Below are positions 12,417-26,700 of a stretch of DNA of 64,000 nucleotides, one piece after another. The notes under the pieces are model-generated. The model was not told the origin of the DNA. It was given only the letters and a program-made list of their open reading frames with translations, and ran no database searches. The position numbers were made by a program, and so were the translations under genes. This DNA is from Oscarella lobularis (taxonomy: Eukaryota; Porifera; Homoscleromorpha; Homosclerophorida; Oscarellidae), in the NCBI RefSeq assembly GCF_947507565.1, contig NC_089186.1, positions 744,001 through 808,000 on the forward strand, in the 5' to 3' direction. Every line of letters starts with the position of its first letter. The stretch's first letter is position 1.

Positions 12417-12861
12417 CACTAGCATACACATCTCCCTCTCCTTCGCAGATTCGCGAGGCGATCGGACCATGGCCATGTGAGCATCACAAAAATAACTCAG
12501 CAGTTTGCACAAAGAAAACCATTGCGGCACAGCACAGTGCATACAAACAGAAAGGATAAAGATACTACCGTTGATACAGAAACCGTGTCCTGCCCTTAAC
12601 TCCTAAATAAACGTGCGGTGGAGGAGTACAAAAGTTGCTTTGAATATACTCAGTCTCCCACAAAGTACGTCTCGCGCTCGCTAAAATCGATGCGAAACGC
12701 ACACACGCAATGGCAGATAGTTGCATCGAAGTCAAAGCAAACGCTTTCTCCGGCGTGAAACGCGCCTTAATACAACTAGCTGGGCCTTAATACACCTAGC
12801 TGGAAGCACCCACGTAACGTAGGAAAGTTCATGCATGTGACACCAACCATTTGTTATTATA

Positions 12862-14135
12862 TAGGGCACGAGCCTTCATCAAGAGTGCAACTATATAATT
12901 GTATAAAAATTAATCGCTCAATCGTAACTGCAGAGAGCAAAACTAAGCAAACGCATTCGTCTTAGAACGAGCAGTCACCACTATCGAAAAAATTCAACAA
13001 AGATCAGTAGAAGACGCACTGAAGACTTGTCCATTGCTGCAGCTGCCTCTCTCACGTTCGTGGAACAAATAGTACTAGTGGAAGCAGAGACATATGCGCC
13101 CCCATTTTTAAGGATCGCTTCCTTAATTTCCGCGGAAACAGGAAACAAATGGGCATATAGTTAAGCAATCCGTTGCATCCATCGTTACATCCATTCACGG
13201 GACTTTCGCTGTGGGAAATACGGAGAAGGGAAACGAAGAGTGCATAAATGTGGATAGATTATGAGATGGAAGCTTGCATAGGTAACCGAAGGACGAAAAC
13301 AAAAGGAAGCGAGAGGAAAATTAGATTAGGACGGACAAATTAAATTAGTATGGACCACGAGACAAAGATCGAGAGATTCAAATTTCCAGACTCCATTTCA
13401 TTTAGTAAACCCGCTAGAACCCTGGGCTTTATAATTCTCATGTAAATGTACTTCCGGTGAAAATACCGTGAGATCAATCGAATTCGTCTTAAAACACCTG
13501 TCTCCTATGTCAATTTAGCATTGTAGAATTTTTTCTTGTATCTTGCATCTAAATTCTTGAGACTCTTATCAGAGGATTCGCGTGTTCTTCGATTTTATCT
13601 ATGTGCTTCACATTATACAGTATTACCTTTTCTACAAGACCACTTCGACATAAAATTATCTGACGTATCCAAGGTAATATTTAGGCATCGTCTGCTCTAC
13701 TAACGTTGGCAGACTACCATAGAACGCGTCATCCATGCAACACCCGTGGCATGCATGTACTTTCGCTCTCGCCTCACTTCGTCTTTAACCGACGTACGTT
13801 ATCATCGTCTGGAGGCGTTGATCAAAAGTGGCCACGGTACCGACCACATGAGCAAAGTACACAGTAGCTTTGCATATGGAGCGGCATCACGTGCACCACT
13901 TGAGACTCTTTGAGTCAATTTGCTGTAAATGCCATCAATGCGTCTCTTCTGGTTGAGCTGTTATGCAACGTTCTGAAGAAGGCTAGCCGAAAAGGGCTCG
14001 AGCATATGTACAAAACCGTTTGATTCTTACTGCGGCTGCGCGTACGTGCAAGAAGGCGAGTACACAAACAACGTTGCCGCGGAAAGAACGGTTCATGGAC
14101 ACCGCTAGTACTGTATATATTACTGTCTACTCAAT
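12862..14135 (+). repeat. Segmental duplicate of the kinase-A promoter and first exon (copy 1)
   Basis: The segment is collinear and highly similar to 31783-33085, starting at a shared GCACGAGCCTTCATCAA and ending just after a shared ATGGACACCGCTA exon. The best-conserved part lies around 12960-13260. In the second copy this sequence leads directly into the first ankyrin-kinase gene. Here the downstream ankyrin exons are missing, so it is an orphan promoter-exon unit. It sits between the 5' end of the ROCO gene and the 3' end of the sacsin-like gene. Confidence 0.8.
14095..14107 (+). pseudogene. Orphan 13-base first coding exon (MDTA)
   Basis: ATG GAC ACC GCT A is followed by a GT donor, exactly as in exon 1 of the first ankyrin-kinase gene at 33043-33055. 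No homologue of the second exon follows in this copy, so the exon has no known partner. Stretches further downstream (14136-14460) contain no recognisable continuation. Confidence 0.5.
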
Positions 14136-14726
14136 CTTTTCGATCTCGCTTCGAGAGCTAGATGAACACGAACGCGCGCCTCCCGTTCGAACTTCGTTTG
14201 GCTTCGAGAGCTAGAATGCTCTACGTCTTCGAGGATGCCGCCTTTTCAATTTGACGCTTGCTGACGCGCTGCTGCGAAGCGTTGGCGTCGAACAGACAAC
14301 GTCTCGTCGAGATGCCTATTCTAAGAGACCACTGCACAGCTTATATCGTCCGAAAGCGACGGAGCAGTCGAGAAATCTCGCGGAGCATGCGCCCTGCTCC
14401 CGGGTTGTCAATGTCAAAATAATTAATCAGGTTGCTCGATCGCCGAAAAGAACTGTTCTATAGTGTAAGAAAAGTGACCCACAGCGGCGGCACATGCCTG
14501 ATGGTGCAAAATAACTGCGATATCAGTCAAGCTGTCGCCACTGCTTTGAAACACTAAAGTTATTATATTATAACTGGCATTAAAAATTATCCATTCGCAG
14601 TATCTAGTTGGTATTTAATTAAGTGTAGGCGGCATAACGGCAATACGGCTTATATTCAGAGGAACTTACGGTGATTTAGAAGGGGTGGAATGTACCTATA
14701 ACCCTATAACCCTAGAGGAAAAATCC
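14136..14726. other. Intergenic, nothing recognised
   Basis: About 590 bases between the orphan promoter copy and the 3' end of the sacsin-like gene. Two short open frames occur but neither has domain-like content or a paralogue in the window. A copy of CTATAACCCTATAACCCTA at about 14694-14712, close to the stop codon, is noted only as simple sequence. Confidence 0.5.
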
Positions 14727-17700
14727 TTATATGGTGAGAAAGATTTGACGAGCAATATTCTGAACGCCTTCTGCGCCTTCCAAAGCGATTATAGCTTGAT
14801 GCCTCATGTACGATGAAGCCGGTTCCGATGCAGAGTCAGCAGCCGGAACTCGAGCTTTCGTAGCATCCTCGTCATTTAGAAGCAGCACAAAATCGATAAG
14901 ATCTTTTGAATGACGGTCGACGTAATCAGAAGCGTGGAGAAGAGCCTGTAGTTTTCTCTCCGCTGTTCGCTTAGGATCTAATCCCGTCTTGCAAAGCAAA
15001 ATGCCCTTCAACGCTTTCTCGACACACTCGTGGCACAGATAGCATACGAAAGCAAAATTCTTGGGAAAGCCGGCAGCGTCTTTTTCGCATTGCCTTTGAT
15101 AGTGCTCTTGAGCAGCAAGCAAATCAGCTTCCGCTTGCCTAATAAACATTGTTCCCCATTTTGGATTCGGAGTCAGACGCGGAGTAGCCGGAGGGCAAAA
15201 ATAATTACGATCCGATTGCTTTCGGCGAGATCGAGACCTGAATCGGCCAGATGTAGCTTGTGGCTGAGGCGACGTTTCGGCTTCCTCAGATCGACGCGGA
15301 TGCCGGCCAAAACGTTCCGCGTAGCTATTCCACCCGTCATAGAAGCCACTGTAAGAATACGGAGTGCTACCCCACGTAGCTGCACTTGCATTCTGGGCCG
15401 GGGGCCCCCCATCGACTTGGGCCCTAAGAAACACGAAGAGATCACTTGCGTCAGGATCGTCGCTTTTGTCAGGATGACACTGTAAGAATAGCCGTTTGAT
15501 TGCTCTCCGTTGGTCGTCTTCATTTTTGAGTGCCCATATTTTAGATAGCAACCTTCGAATCTCGTCTTTTTTCGCTTTCAAAGTTAAACACGGAGTTGAA
15601 TCGTCGGCGCTTTGTTCTCCTGTGAAAACTGCAACTTTCTGTACCTCTGTGCTTTTGCTGAAAACTGGCGATTCTTCAGCAACGTTTAGAAGAGTCAGCG
15701 CCGGACGATTTGTATAGAATTTGAAAATTTTCATGCTATCAGCTTCAATAGGATTTCTTTGGCCGATATCAATGATATACGTAGGTATTCCCCTAAATGA
15801 ACGGTCTTCGGCATCCCCATCGCGTTCGTACTTTTTGTGATATATTTTCGCGTAAATGTACGCATCTTCTTCTGATTCGTAAGAGACCCATTCGTCTACT
15901 TCAAACTTGAAGTTGAAATCGAATTTGATTTGTCGCTCGTGGATAGAAAAAGCCGTCGTCCGCACACGACTCTTCCTAGTCCACGACTCGTTGAAAAGTC
16001 CTCTTCAAACAAATCAAGAAATTTGATATTCCGATCTTTCAAATAGGAAGGTATTCTCGCATAATCATCTAAAGAAAACATACCAACAATGACGCTGTCT
16101 CGTTTGAACGAAGTTTGAAGAAGATTCAAAATGCATTCAACGACTTTTTCTGAAAACGTGGTGCCGGGCACTGATGCCGAGTTCAAAAAGGATTCTGTTA
16201 TGAAGAGTACAGCTGGACCTGGATCTTCTTCGTTACTAGTAGACTTTAGGAAAATGTCTCTTCGTGACGTTTCGCCTATTTCTTCTTGACTGGAGAAAAC
16301 AACGAGTGAAGTGCAAAAAGAATGCAGGCATTCGACTTCAAAGCTTTCAGCCAACGTCTCAAATCCTTTCGACAAGATAGGAGGTATCAAGTCAGTCCGG
16401 TGTTGGTCAACGTAAACGCTTCTTATGCCAGTGATAAATGCTTCAGATTTTATAAAATCTTCGAGACCACCAGCCAACACATGGTGTTCGTCGCTCGATG
16501 ACTTAATTACGGTTTCTTCTTTGATGCGTTCGCCGACAAGACTGGAAAACATTATAGGGCGAAGTTCTCCGGGAAGAAGATCAACGGTACTCTCACGAAA
16601 AGTTGGCAATTTGCACGTTTGTAGATCGATAAGAAAATCGTATGGCAAGTTGCTGATAATATTCTCGTGTTTTCCATTGTCTAGAAAAACAAGAGTGCTT
16701 GACAATTTTAGCTCATCTCTGCGTGTCAGAAGATAGAGAGGACGCAGAGAATTTACAGACACTTCTCGATCTTCTTTGAGACATAGAAACAATTTTTCAG
16801 TCGCCAGAACGGCTTTTTCGTAATCGCTGGGACTAAGTTCGCTTCCTCCGCTATGACAAAATATGCCTTCAAGGACACGGGCGTAGTGAAACGGTCTCGC
16901 TTCCGTGTCAATGCCAAGAAGTCGAAGAACATTGCTGTACGGCGCATAGGCATCAGGTAAGTCAAACAGATAAGGAGGCATTTCGTTATCTACTTTCCGA
17001 GCAATTTGGATTGGAGACGCAAATTCGACAAGACGAGGAATAAAAACAAACGGTAGTGTGTGCAGGCACTTCACAGCTTCTTTGGACTCCACGTCAGGGC
17101 ATTTTCTTACAAAATGCGCCGGATTGCGTAAGTCTGTTGCCGATGTCAAATCAGGTAAGTTCCTGTCAATCGCAGAAAATTTAAGGCGGACTTGAAGATA
17201 TTCTAAAACGGATAGAGTTATACTCGTTATTTCTGAAACGATTTGGAAGTCGGGCTTCTCTTCCGGTTTGAGAATGCCAGCCATCGCTGCATAAACGTAG
17301 GTTCTGATATTCGACAGGACATCGCCAAAATTCGGCTTCACTGCTAGTCCAAGCCATTCTCGGTGGCATGAATCCAAAGAAGCTACTTCGTCCCAAAAAG
17401 GAGACAAACTGCGTGATGTCCAACAAAGCCTTTCGTTGGATTCACTAGGAAAAACACATTTTTTGAAGCTCGTCGCCACGCCGCCCGTCTTTGAACCAAA
17501 CGGCTGCGAAATGTAAGTCAGTTCTTTCCTTACTTCCTTTGAAGGCACACAACAAATAGAGCCAAATTTACCCCACGTTTTCGACGCGCAATTTTGATAA
17601 TTGACAAAAAGATGACTAAAAAGAATCTTTGATTTTTCCTCCCATTTACCTGAGTCTTCAGGGCTCATAGACCTCTTTCCTTCCTCTTCAAGCTCAGTGG

Positions 17701-20700
17701 CAAAATCAATCAACATTTCTTCACTAGCAACTGTTTGAAGTCCAAGTTGACGAAGAAAAAGCTTCCATTCTGGGGAACCAGTCTCAGCCTCCGGTGGAAA
17801 GCATTCTTTGCCAAGCATAAGACTAAACAGGGGAACCGAAGGGTCAAAAAACGTCGACACGCACTGCAGTTTACTCCGTCGCAAAAAACAAGGAACCGAT
17901 TTTAGTTTTTCAAGAACAGCATTTGTGGTGGCCGATCTTGTTTCAGCTGAGAAACGATTGGCCAAGTATACAAGATGCCTCATACGATCCTTTTGAGTTA
18001 GAACAAAGAACTGCTCCAAAATAAATTCGACATAAATGTCATCGACAGATTTGTCATCTAGTCCGAAATACTTGTTGAGACTATTCAAATCTGGTTTTCT
18101 CTTCAACAATTCAATCTCTTTCGCAGTCGCATTCGACGCCGCTTTCCTCCACTGCTCAAAGCCAAACATGGGCAGTCTGTCCGGAAGAGTCAGGGCATAC
18201 TTTTGGCCAATGCTTATGAATCGTCCTGCCACGTTTTCAAAAAGTGGCAATGATTTGATGCGCTTCAGACTGCAGTATGCTTGACCAGAGAAACTTATAT
18301 GAGTGTTGAAGTATCTGAGAATCTGCTGTGCTGCTTCAGAAGTAAAGCTGTCCTTGATAAGCAAACCTATGGGCGCTTTAAACAAATGGACTAAAGCGCC
18401 AATCAATCTGTCGGGCTTAGATATAGTTGAAAGTCTTGACTCTACAAGAGAAGAAGTGATCGTTCTCTGCAGGTAAGATGTGGCTTGTCGTCCAAACAGA
18501 ACATCAAATCGAAGAAAAGGAATTCCAATTGCTTTGAGCACAGTTTCCACAGGAGCGTTACCGCCAGAAGATTGGAAAATAGTATGTCCAAGCTTTGCAG
18601 GAGCTCGGAAAGAACGAACGGCACTTTTGACGGGTATAACAGGCATCTCTTCAAAGAGTCGAATTGTTTCTTCAAATTCTGAAGAGCCTTGTGCTGCAAC
18701 AAATTCCCAAAAGCACTTTACCCAGGAATCATCTGGACGGAGTAGCGCTGTTTTCTCGCTGTAATTGCCCACGGTTATGGAATCAAAAATGTTTAAATGC
18801 TGAACACATTGCAGGAGTTCAGGAGAAGTAAGTTGTCTAACTGCAGGTGACTGAAAATTGTAGTTTCTGAGCGAAGATAGTCGTAGAGCAGGATGAAGGA
18901 ATAAATTTTGAGGCAACAGCTGAAGAAACCTTGAAAAATAAACATAGTTTTCTTCGGAAAATTGTCTTAGGACTCCGTCTGCTGTCAACAATAAAGGAAG
19001 ATTATTCAGACTTTTAAACGAGAGCTGTTCTTCAACTTTTCCGTAGTTCCAAAACAAAAACTGCAGCAGAAAATCAACATTTTCTGGAATTTTAAAAACA
19101 GTTTTCTCAATTTTCCCAAGGACAAGCTTAGACGACTTCTGCTCAGTAAACTTATTAAGAATATTGCAAACAGACTCTCGGCTTGTTGTTTGAAGGCCGC
19201 AGTTTGGCACTTCAGCTAGCGCTTCGCATATAGTCCCCGATGTTGCGACGATAGGGAATCCAAGCAAGAGGAGCAGCGACTTGAGAACGAAACATTGTTC
19301 GCCGCAATTATCTCTAGTTCCAAAGCCGTCCAGAATACTTGAATTCCATCTCATAGGAGACTGAACGCTTTTTTCCGCCTCTTTTAAACCTGGTGAAAGC
19401 CAGATTAAAGAAGGCGTAGAAGAAAGACGCGCTTTCATTTTTGTGTAAATCGTTAGAGGCTCTTTCTGACGTTCGACATGCCATGGAAGAGACAAGGGAC
19501 GGTTCACGAGAGCCAGAACCGGTGATTTCCTGAAAATCAGATTAAAATAGACCGCACGAGAAAGGCGATCCCAGTACGTCGTCTCCTCTCTCCAACTGGG
19601 GAAGAGAGAATGAAACCAAGAGAGTCTCTTGGCTAAAGTCTCAGAGCCTTTAACGTCACGCATTACGTACTCTCTCGCCTCCTCAATAAATCTTGCGTAC
19701 GCCGGAGATATGCTCAAATCAATAAGTTCCTCATTCCAAACTTGCTTCTTGTCGCACAATCTGCTTCTTCCTGAATTACTAGAAGCAGCAGTGTCTCGAA
19801 AGAGATTCCGACGATCCGAGTCTAAGGCAAAATGCCCGTTGACATACACAGGCAGAGGTATGTTTTCCGGAAGAGGGAGATAAAAAAAGGCTTTCCCGTG
19901 TCTAATTTTCTCACCTAAAATAGCTGCTATGCCTCCTCTTGGAAATAGAGATAGCTTTGCGACGTTGCTAAAGTTCTTATCCGTATCCTCTTTTCCCATA
20001 AACTGATGAACAAGCCAAGTTCTCTTCTTGCCTTTAAAAACGACACGCTTTGATGAGAGAGACACTTTGTAACTGACATGATACAGAGGAATGCAATTCG
20101 TTTCGACGTCTTTAAGTTCATTCAGTTTCTGAGTAAACTCTTTTCTCTTTGCCTTATCGGCAGCGTCGATGTCAGCTCGAACAGAAAACTTCTCTCTGCG
20201 AGTGCCATTTTCTTCGATAACCGATACTTTTAGATATGTCACGAAGTTCAAAAAAAGTAGAATGTCGCCGGAGCTGGCGGCGAATTCGTCCAGAAGGGCT
20301 TCAATCGCCTCAATTGTAACTTCGTCTCTAGAAATGCCAGATCTTGCTGCACATTGTTTATTTCTCAATGGAAATCGGAACAACGTTCCTCCTTTGAGAG
20401 AGACGTCGGGATCAAGGACCGAGTAATAGCAAGACTTCATGTCCTTGAAACTCTTCCAAACATTTTCCAATGTTGGCCTAAAAAGGCGGCCGGGCTTATC
20501 AATCGTTGCCCCCGGTACAAACCAGCAGTGGGGATCCAAGACGCAGAAAGTGTCGTCGTTAGAAATAAAGGAAGGGCAGTCAGTGATATGATAAAGAGAA
20601 TTAAATCCGATTCCATACTGGCCGGTTGTCGACGAGTCATCCCGCTTGCTTCCCTGCCCAAGATTTTGAATGCCTTTGATGTCCTTTTCAGTAAAGGGAC

Positions 20701-23700
20701 GATCGTTGTATACCAAAAGAGCTGGCCCCTGCAGATCTTTCCATGCATCGCTCATTAGAAACTTTTTCCCGTGAACTCGCTTGTCAAATATGATATGGAG
20801 AGTAGAAGCTTGAGCGTCGTCTGCGTTCTGAAGCAGTTCTTTGAGAATTTGCACACCCCAAAGATAATCAGCTATTATTTTCTTTATGCGGAGAGTTAAT
20901 GGTTCGAATTGCCCAAAAGGATCTCCCGGAAACTCTTGCGAGAAACTATCAACAATTCTCGATCTCGCAGGTACGACTCCGAACTCAAGAAGTGCGTAAC
21001 TGTTCGTAAGATGGCTGCTAACAAAAGCCTTGTCTCTCGCTGAAGCTCCCGAAGGACGGGCCCACAAAGCGTCGACGTAGGTCAATTGAGAAGCTGGGAG
21101 TAGAAAGAAATGTTCCGAAATAAGAGGAACTTCTTTCTCGCCTCGTTGGTTTTCTCTCCATTCTTTATCCTCCTTTAATGACAACTTTTGAATAAAGAGA
21201 GTCGCTATGGAGACTTCTTCATCTGTAAGTTTTTCCTGGCCTTTGTCTTCAGCCATTCGCTTCAGAGCCCATGCGTAATCCTCTTTCTCAAAGCGCTGGC
21301 GTACACCAGCTGCTTCAAGAAGACTGCGCACGCCATTCAGCTGCTGAGGAACAGAGTGCAAGTACATTGTCGCTGAAATATCAGGACTAAATTCAAAAGC
21401 CACCTGAGACGGCTTGACAATTCCGTTTTGAACTAAAATCCACTTTCTACCGGACAAGAAAGAAGCTCCGGAGACGATTATCTTTGTAAGTTCTCCACCT
21501 CGCAAACGTTTATTCAGCTCTTTATACACCGCGTAAATCAAGTCTTCAAGACTTTCGGAAACCGTTTCCTCAGCTGAAATGCGTTCGAGGGCCGTTTCCA
21601 GATGCTCGAGTACCAACGCGAGCGGGGGAGATTCAATTCCAAATACAGGTAAAACAGACGATCCGTGACCTTCCAAGTCTGACCGTCGCAGCTGCAAAAT
21701 AATTCCTTGCGTTCCAACCTCATGAGAAAATTCTCTATAGAACACTTGGGCAGAAGAAGCAACAAATCGTTTTGTAGGATAAACGTCGGAAAACCAATCA
21801 TGTGATAGTGGATACTCTTCGGGACACGTCATCACTGGCAAACACTCAATAGATCGGATTTCCGCTTTTTTAGAGAGGCTGCACGGTTTTCCAGATCTAT
21901 CCAACTTTTCCATCAGCGTCGCAACTGCGTGAAAGCGAGTTTCAATCTTGGCGTCGTCTGAAATGTGACTTATTCCTAACAGTCGCTCAGTAACGTCGTC
22001 CCAGTCTAAAAGATCGTACGTTTTCATCCCCAAGACTGTCAGAACCTGGAGTATGTCAGGGTTCCGATAACTTTGAAAAGGAAATCGCTCGTCTTCTTCA
22101 CTGAATAAATCCTTTGCAGCGTAGTCAGGGTTAATAAGAAAACAAGGTCGCGAGAAGCGCGTTCCGTTTGGCGAGCAAGGAACGACAGACATTTCTTTGA
22201 GAATTCTACATAACTGAAGTGACGAAAACGCGTTGAATTTCAAGAGAGCGCAAATCAGTTCATCTCTCTTTGTCGCCTCAAATAGCGTCAGTGCGCTGGG
22301 AAGTAATTTTTCGGCAAATGATTCCACTGTCAGAAGTCTTTTTCGAAGAAAAGCTTTGCCAGCAAAAGTCAATCCCTTTAGCACATGACTAGCACCGTCC
22401 GGAATAGAAGCATAATTAGGAAGCGAAAGGTCTGTCAAAGTCTCGGCATGAGGAATTTGTTTCACCTCTGATGAAAGAAGCAGCGCCTCAGATAGGGCAA
22501 TCCATCCACCAGTCGTTCTGAAAAGAGCCAGACTCTCTTTGATTACAGCGGAGTAGAAAGCCTCGGCAAGATGTCTCCACATCAGCTGCGCAGAAAAAAC
22601 GTCCGGCCAGAGACGGTAATAGTCACAAAGCAGCGGATTCTGCAAAAGTGACGTCACTGATTGTAGCACAACAGTGGTTGCTTTTGATAGAGCATCCGTA
22701 ATAAGCGCTTCGTTCCACTTAACGTCGATGGCTCTCTTCTCTTCAGTCACAGTCTCCGTATTGTGCCACCACAACCCACGTCTGTTAGAATAAACTGCAA
22801 AGAATCCGTTAACGTGAAAAGGTAACCCGGTGGGAATTGAAAGAGGAAGAAAGCAGAAAACTTCGCCATCTACAGAAACAAGTTTGGCGGCCTTGCCAGA
22901 AGAAAATTTAGCGGCAACTCCAGCAAAAGGCACCAAACCGCTCTTTCGTCCTTCTGGTGACCGGGCCAAAGAAAGACACTGATTCCGTCCAATCGCAGAG
23001 CATACAAGCCATCGTTCGGCTTTTGTACTAAAAGCGTCACGAAATTCAACAGAGAGTACAGAGGAAGCGCTAGTCCAAGAAAGTATCTGACGACTGCGAA
23101 CCGCCTCAGAAGCAAGATCAAACAGTTGAGACGGCCTAACGGTCGAACTCAGCAAATCAGGCGTTTCTTCGCGTGCCGTAACTCCGAATAGAAAAACGCG
23201 ATCGCTCATCGGCGACGACGACTCTTTCTTCAGTTCGTACACATTGATTGAGCGAACATTATTCAGGAAGAGCAATATTTTCTCGCTGACTTGTTTAAGG
23301 GCGTCGAGCGTGTTTTGAACGCGACGCTCGTCGTAAGCTTCACTCTTTATTTCGCTCCTGAAAGCTTGATAGGAGGTCCGCAAAGGAAAACGAAACAAGG
23401 TACCAGGAAATGCTTGCCGTTCCTTTAACCTGCAGCCAAAGACACCTTCGTAAGGCTGAAATTGATCGGGAAATGTTTCTGCTATCGGTGTTGTGCAGAA
23501 ATCAATTTTCACGCCAGGTTTTGACGGGTCTGTGATGTGATTCCCAAGATGGTACCGATGAGGATCAAAAATGACGAAAAAATTTCGGCTTACAAAGCTG
23601 GGAACGTCAGTCAGATGATACACCGAAGTGAAACCAAGCCCAAATCGTCCTATCCTGTTCATATCTGTCATCTTCGTCCTCCCTGCTAACTTGGCAATAT

Positions 23701-26700
23701 TTACAAAGTCTTCGTCGCGAAAAGTGGCATTATTGTAAGCCCAAAAAGCGGGCCCCTGGCAGTGCTTCATGTCGGGCGAGAGGAGAGAAGATGCTCCGCC
23801 TTCGCGCCAGTCAATGAGAATCGACACTTCGGTAGCACCAGCATTGTCGGCATTTTGAACAAGTTCTTTGAAGACGCCGGCGTCGTCCTCATATTCAGCC
23901 AGAATGTTGTTGATGCGAAGTGTGAGAGGTTCGTTGGGACCGAGCTGCTCAAGGCCAAAGTCAAGAGAGTCTGATGGGGCCAGACGTTTGCTCAACGAAT
24001 GAATGCCCAATTTGTAGGCCGTGTCGTGTGTAATTTTTCGGTGAATCACTTTATCTTCGTCGGTAAGTGAACTTTTGTCTCTAGAGCGGAGCCACTCGGC
24101 ATCACAGTACATAACTCTGGAACAGGGTTGAAGATCAAGAACGCTGTAGTTGTCCACAGGCACGAGAACTTTTTGTCTCACATGCTCTGGCAGAACGGCG
24201 AACTCTTCTGTCACCCAATTCAGGATCTGAATAGCCAGATTCAAATCACGTTGGAAATTCGCTTTCGGTTCTCCGCTCTCATGAGCATACTTGATTTCGT
24301 TTAGAACCCGAAGAACGTCCGATCGAGTGAATTCTTCTTGAATAGTCAAAACTTTGACGAGGTTTGGCTGCTTCAAATGAGGATACCGGTCGATCTTGAA
24401 GAGCCAAGGTTCCAAGGAAGACCGAAAAAGACTTGACTGAGCAATTTGGTCTGCACGAACAAAACCGTGAGTTTCGTTAAGCCAGACGAACGACGCATTT
24501 TTGAAACGTTTAGATATTTCACGACACAATGAAAGAAGCGTCCAGCAGGAGTCGGTTAACTTCAGAAGTGTTTTGAAGAAAGACTCCATTAACTCATCAA
24601 ATTCTCTCGGAGACGGATGCGTGCTGTAATGCTTAATAGCTCTTTCCCATTGATTCATGACGTCGCTGAGTGCGGGAAGTCGAAGTCCGAGAAGCTGCAT
24701 CAAGCTCTTATCGCACACCACTCCACCTTTGACTATGAATGCGCTGCTACCAACGAGGCAAGATAAATCGAATAGAGACACTCCCATGTCCGACACAGTG
24801 CAGACGACGTCCCTTGGAAAAGCTGCTCTTGTAGAGATAGCTTTCCATGGAAGAACACTGCAAATTTCTCCCGGTTGGCTCTCAACGGGACACCAGTTTA
24901 GCTCACGAACTCCATCTGCATAAGTTAAAGTGGATGACCGATCCTGTCTCCAAACAGTGTCTGCTAGTTTTTGCCTTGCCCACAGGTTGCCAGATAGCAG
25001 GTGGAACAGTGCTTCACATTTATCAATATCCCCTCTCGACGCACATTCGGCAATTTCAAAAAGTTCTGACGCAGTAATGGACTCCAGCTGGCGAGCGGCT
25101 ACGGTGCGGAAAAGCTTGCGACCGTACTCAAAAGAGGGATCAAAGCGCCCTGTTGGGAAAACCGGTTGTTTAGAAAAAAGCCTTGCCAGTATTCCGAAAG
25201 GTAGGAAAATTTCCGACGGTTTTCTAAGAGAGCCGTCGGACACAGTAACAAACTCCGACCTCGCCATTTTCTCCCAAACAGCATTATCGATTTGCTGCTC
25301 AGTGTCTAGTAGATATTCCACTACTGTGGTCCGGTCGTCTCTTGAATATGTCGAAAAATCAGGAAAGACGAACATTAGGAAAACGTCCGACAAGGAACGA
25401 TAGTAAACGAAATCCGACAGGAACTTCAAAATTGCTGATTCCTCGTGATTGGGAGACGCAAGAAGATCCCTGCGAATAGGAAGACCTTTTTTTAACGAGC
25501 AAGGGGCAAAACTGGTGCACTGCTTAAGGCTTGCAAAAGCATTTGTCTGGTAAAGACGAAACAAAGGAATATATAAAAGACTACGTCTCTCCTCGATATC
25601 ATTCGGTGGATTAGTTCGGATGATGCTGTATAGAAAGAAAAGCATTTCTTCACATTGTCGATCAGACCAGCTCACCGAAGATGCCGACACTTTGGCAAGA
25701 CACGCGAGAACGCTCGGTGGAGTCCAAATGTAATGTGTCAATTCGTCATTTGAGGAAACGTACTCGGGACAGTCTTGAAGAACAACGCATCCGGTGTTTG
25801 CGAGAGCCGCCGATAACGAAGACGACAGCTGAACAGAAACCGAGTCGTGCCGAGCAAAGATAATCTTTTCGTGACGAACAAGCTTAGCCAACCTTGTGCA
25901 ATGGCTAAAAGGCACAATCGCGTACTCAATTAAGTCACTTAGAACACCACGATGCTTTGCCAGCCACTGCCACAGTTGCTGCATCCATTCCCTAGTTGGA
26001 TGACCATGCTGCATGGGATTCCAATAAACAGTGCTCACGTCACGCTTTATGGCAGTCCAAGTTTCATCCATGACGCTTTTTAGAAGTTTGGAGACGTTGT
26101 GAACGTCCAAGTGCTTCAGTCGCAAGGATGTGCAGCTTGAACGCGACGTCAGTTTCTTGTACAGCGGCTTTTCAACGGACGCGTCAACAAATTTCATTTC
26201 CATCCCAGGAAACAAAGACAGAGGAAATTCTTCGCCTGCAATGTAAACTTCTTCACCTTCAACGTACCTCCGACGACTCCGAAAGGCGACAAACGTTAGA
26301 TTGCTCACTGGCAAAAGACAAAGTCCGTCTAAATCTGTAAAGGAATTGTCCGCTAGAACACAATGAAGTAGACTCAGCTTTTGTCGACGCGAGAGAGTCT
26401 GATAGTGGGAATTATCCTTGAGTGCAGAGCGAATATACTTCGAGTCAAAAGTTTTATACTTAGCGTTGACGTACTCCAAACTCTCCAAGACATTTTCTGG
26501 AGCAAGCACGACCTTCTCTCCAAGAACCAACATTTCTTCAAATGCAATATTCTTATGTTCACCCATTGTTGAAGTGTCGTTCAGAACAGAATCTGAAAGT
26601 TTAATCCAATTTCCTCCCTGTGCTTCCGTCCAAAGAATCTCGTCGCGCTTCAGTTCCGATAATAATCCAAGCAGCACTGTCTTCTTCCAGTGTTTTTTAA

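Noticed and set aside
12277-12480. Short open frame within the MITE as a gene
   Set aside because: It lies inside a 288-base non-autonomous transposon and shows no domain.
15030-15523. Open frames on the opposite strand and in other frames of the DnaJ-HEPN exon
   Set aside because: They lie antisense to or out of frame with a convincing domain-bearing exon and have no motif of their own.
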